From Trigonopsis variabilis (taxonomy: Eukaryota; Ascomycota; Trigonopsidomycetes; Trigonopsidales; Trigonopsidaceae), in NCBI GenBank assembly GCA_003707065.3, contig PPXM03000001.1, positions 1,426,001-1,490,000 on the forward strand: a DNA stretch of 64,000 nucleotides, written 5' to 3'. How positions within the stretch are numbered: the stretch's first letter is position 1; the number at the start of each line of letters is the position of its first letter. Under the pieces are notes generated by a model. It did no database searches and had not been told where the DNA came from. It saw only the letters and a list, made by a program, of their open reading frames with translations. Made by a program: the position numbers and the translations under genes. Shown here one piece after another: positions 63,440-64,000 of this stretch.

Positions 63440-63791
63440 TTCAGTCTAAGGGTTGACTGAGATCGTGGTGTGACAGACAGATACCGTTGCATTGTAATGG
63501 ACTGATCTGATGTGAGACCACTCAGCTTCGATCGTTTGGTAAGCAACAGCTCCCATAGAGAACCGGTCTACATGCGAAATGCTAGAGATAAATTAAATTA
63601 ATCGAGCGTGGTCAGTCAATTATATACTCTTTACAGCATTTCGTGGCTATTCCTTTTATTGGATCTTGGTTCGCACTTTAGAGCCATTTCATGCAAAGGA
63701 ACTTTGCAGAGTTGAACTTTCCAGTGTAACAAAACATATTGCCACTACATAACCGATCTTCAGCAAAAGAGTGAAACTACTCGTAGATAAA
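63440..63791. other. COX15 promoter and THI4 3' region
   Basis: A 352-nt gap between COX15 (start) and THI4 (stop), both on the minus strand. Nothing further was recognised. Confidence 0.45.

Positions 63792-64000
<209 letters not shown>

Overview
The window looks like a gene-dense stretch of a filamentous or dimorphic ascomycete chromosome. The gene content is fungal: a Bud4-type anillin, POP3, LCL2, ECM14, PEX8, a PEX26-like peroxin, SGF73 and OCA6. I could place 41 coding introns plus two probable 5'-leader introns. All but three are 32-55 nt long, with GT(A/G)AG-like donors and loose CTAAC/CTGAC branch points close to the acceptor. A CAGTCACA (HomolD-type) box precedes the ribosomal protein gene eL43, as in Schizosaccharomyces. 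Together these fit an early-diverging or short-intron ascomycete such as Taphrinomycotina. That placement is inference; no marker gene settles it.

Layout. Bases 1-7885 are sparse: possibly the last codons of a gene at the left edge, one tRNA-Ala(AGC), a reverse-strand MFS sugar transporter with a dense CreA/Mig1-like site cluster in its promoter, and about 3.6 kb with no supportable gene. From 7886 to the right edge the genes are packed, usually 50-700 nt apart. In order: BUD4-like; POP3; APC8/CDC23; an unrecognised disordered protein; PUS1; NIP7; SRP72; PRO1; ATP23; Aurora kinase; mitochondrial ribosomal mL46; P4-ATPase DRS2; mitochondrial ketoacyl synthase CEM1; PEX26-like; SGF73; OCA6; eL43; twinfilin; succinate/fumarate carrier SFC1; an RS-rich pinin-domain protein; RDS3; a Sec7-PH Arf-GEF; pseudo-carboxypeptidase ECM14; MED22; RRP45; CWC15; a 3-methyladenine DNA glycosylase; a CLC chloride channel; an isochorismatase-like hydrolase; SEN2; LCL2; PEX8; a TAPT1-family protein; COX15; and the 3' end of THI4, cut by the right edge.

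Almost everything is single-copy housekeeping: RNA processing (POP3, PUS1, SEN2, RRP45, RDS3, CWC15, pinin-like), mitochondria (ATP23, mL46, CEM1, SFC1, COX15), peroxisomes (PEX8, PEX26-like) and cell cycle (APC8, Aurora, BUD4-like). Convergent pairs are separated by as little as 47-56 nt, and several divergent pairs share a promoter of about 145-240 nt. I saw no CRISPR array, intact mobile element, rRNA operon or secondary-metabolite cluster. The points most worth a second look are gene-structure oddities (a start codon split by an intron, a GC-AG intron, a stop-free 39-nt intron in MED22, two outsized introns in SFC1), promoter motif clusters, and two proteins whose catalytic residues are replaced.
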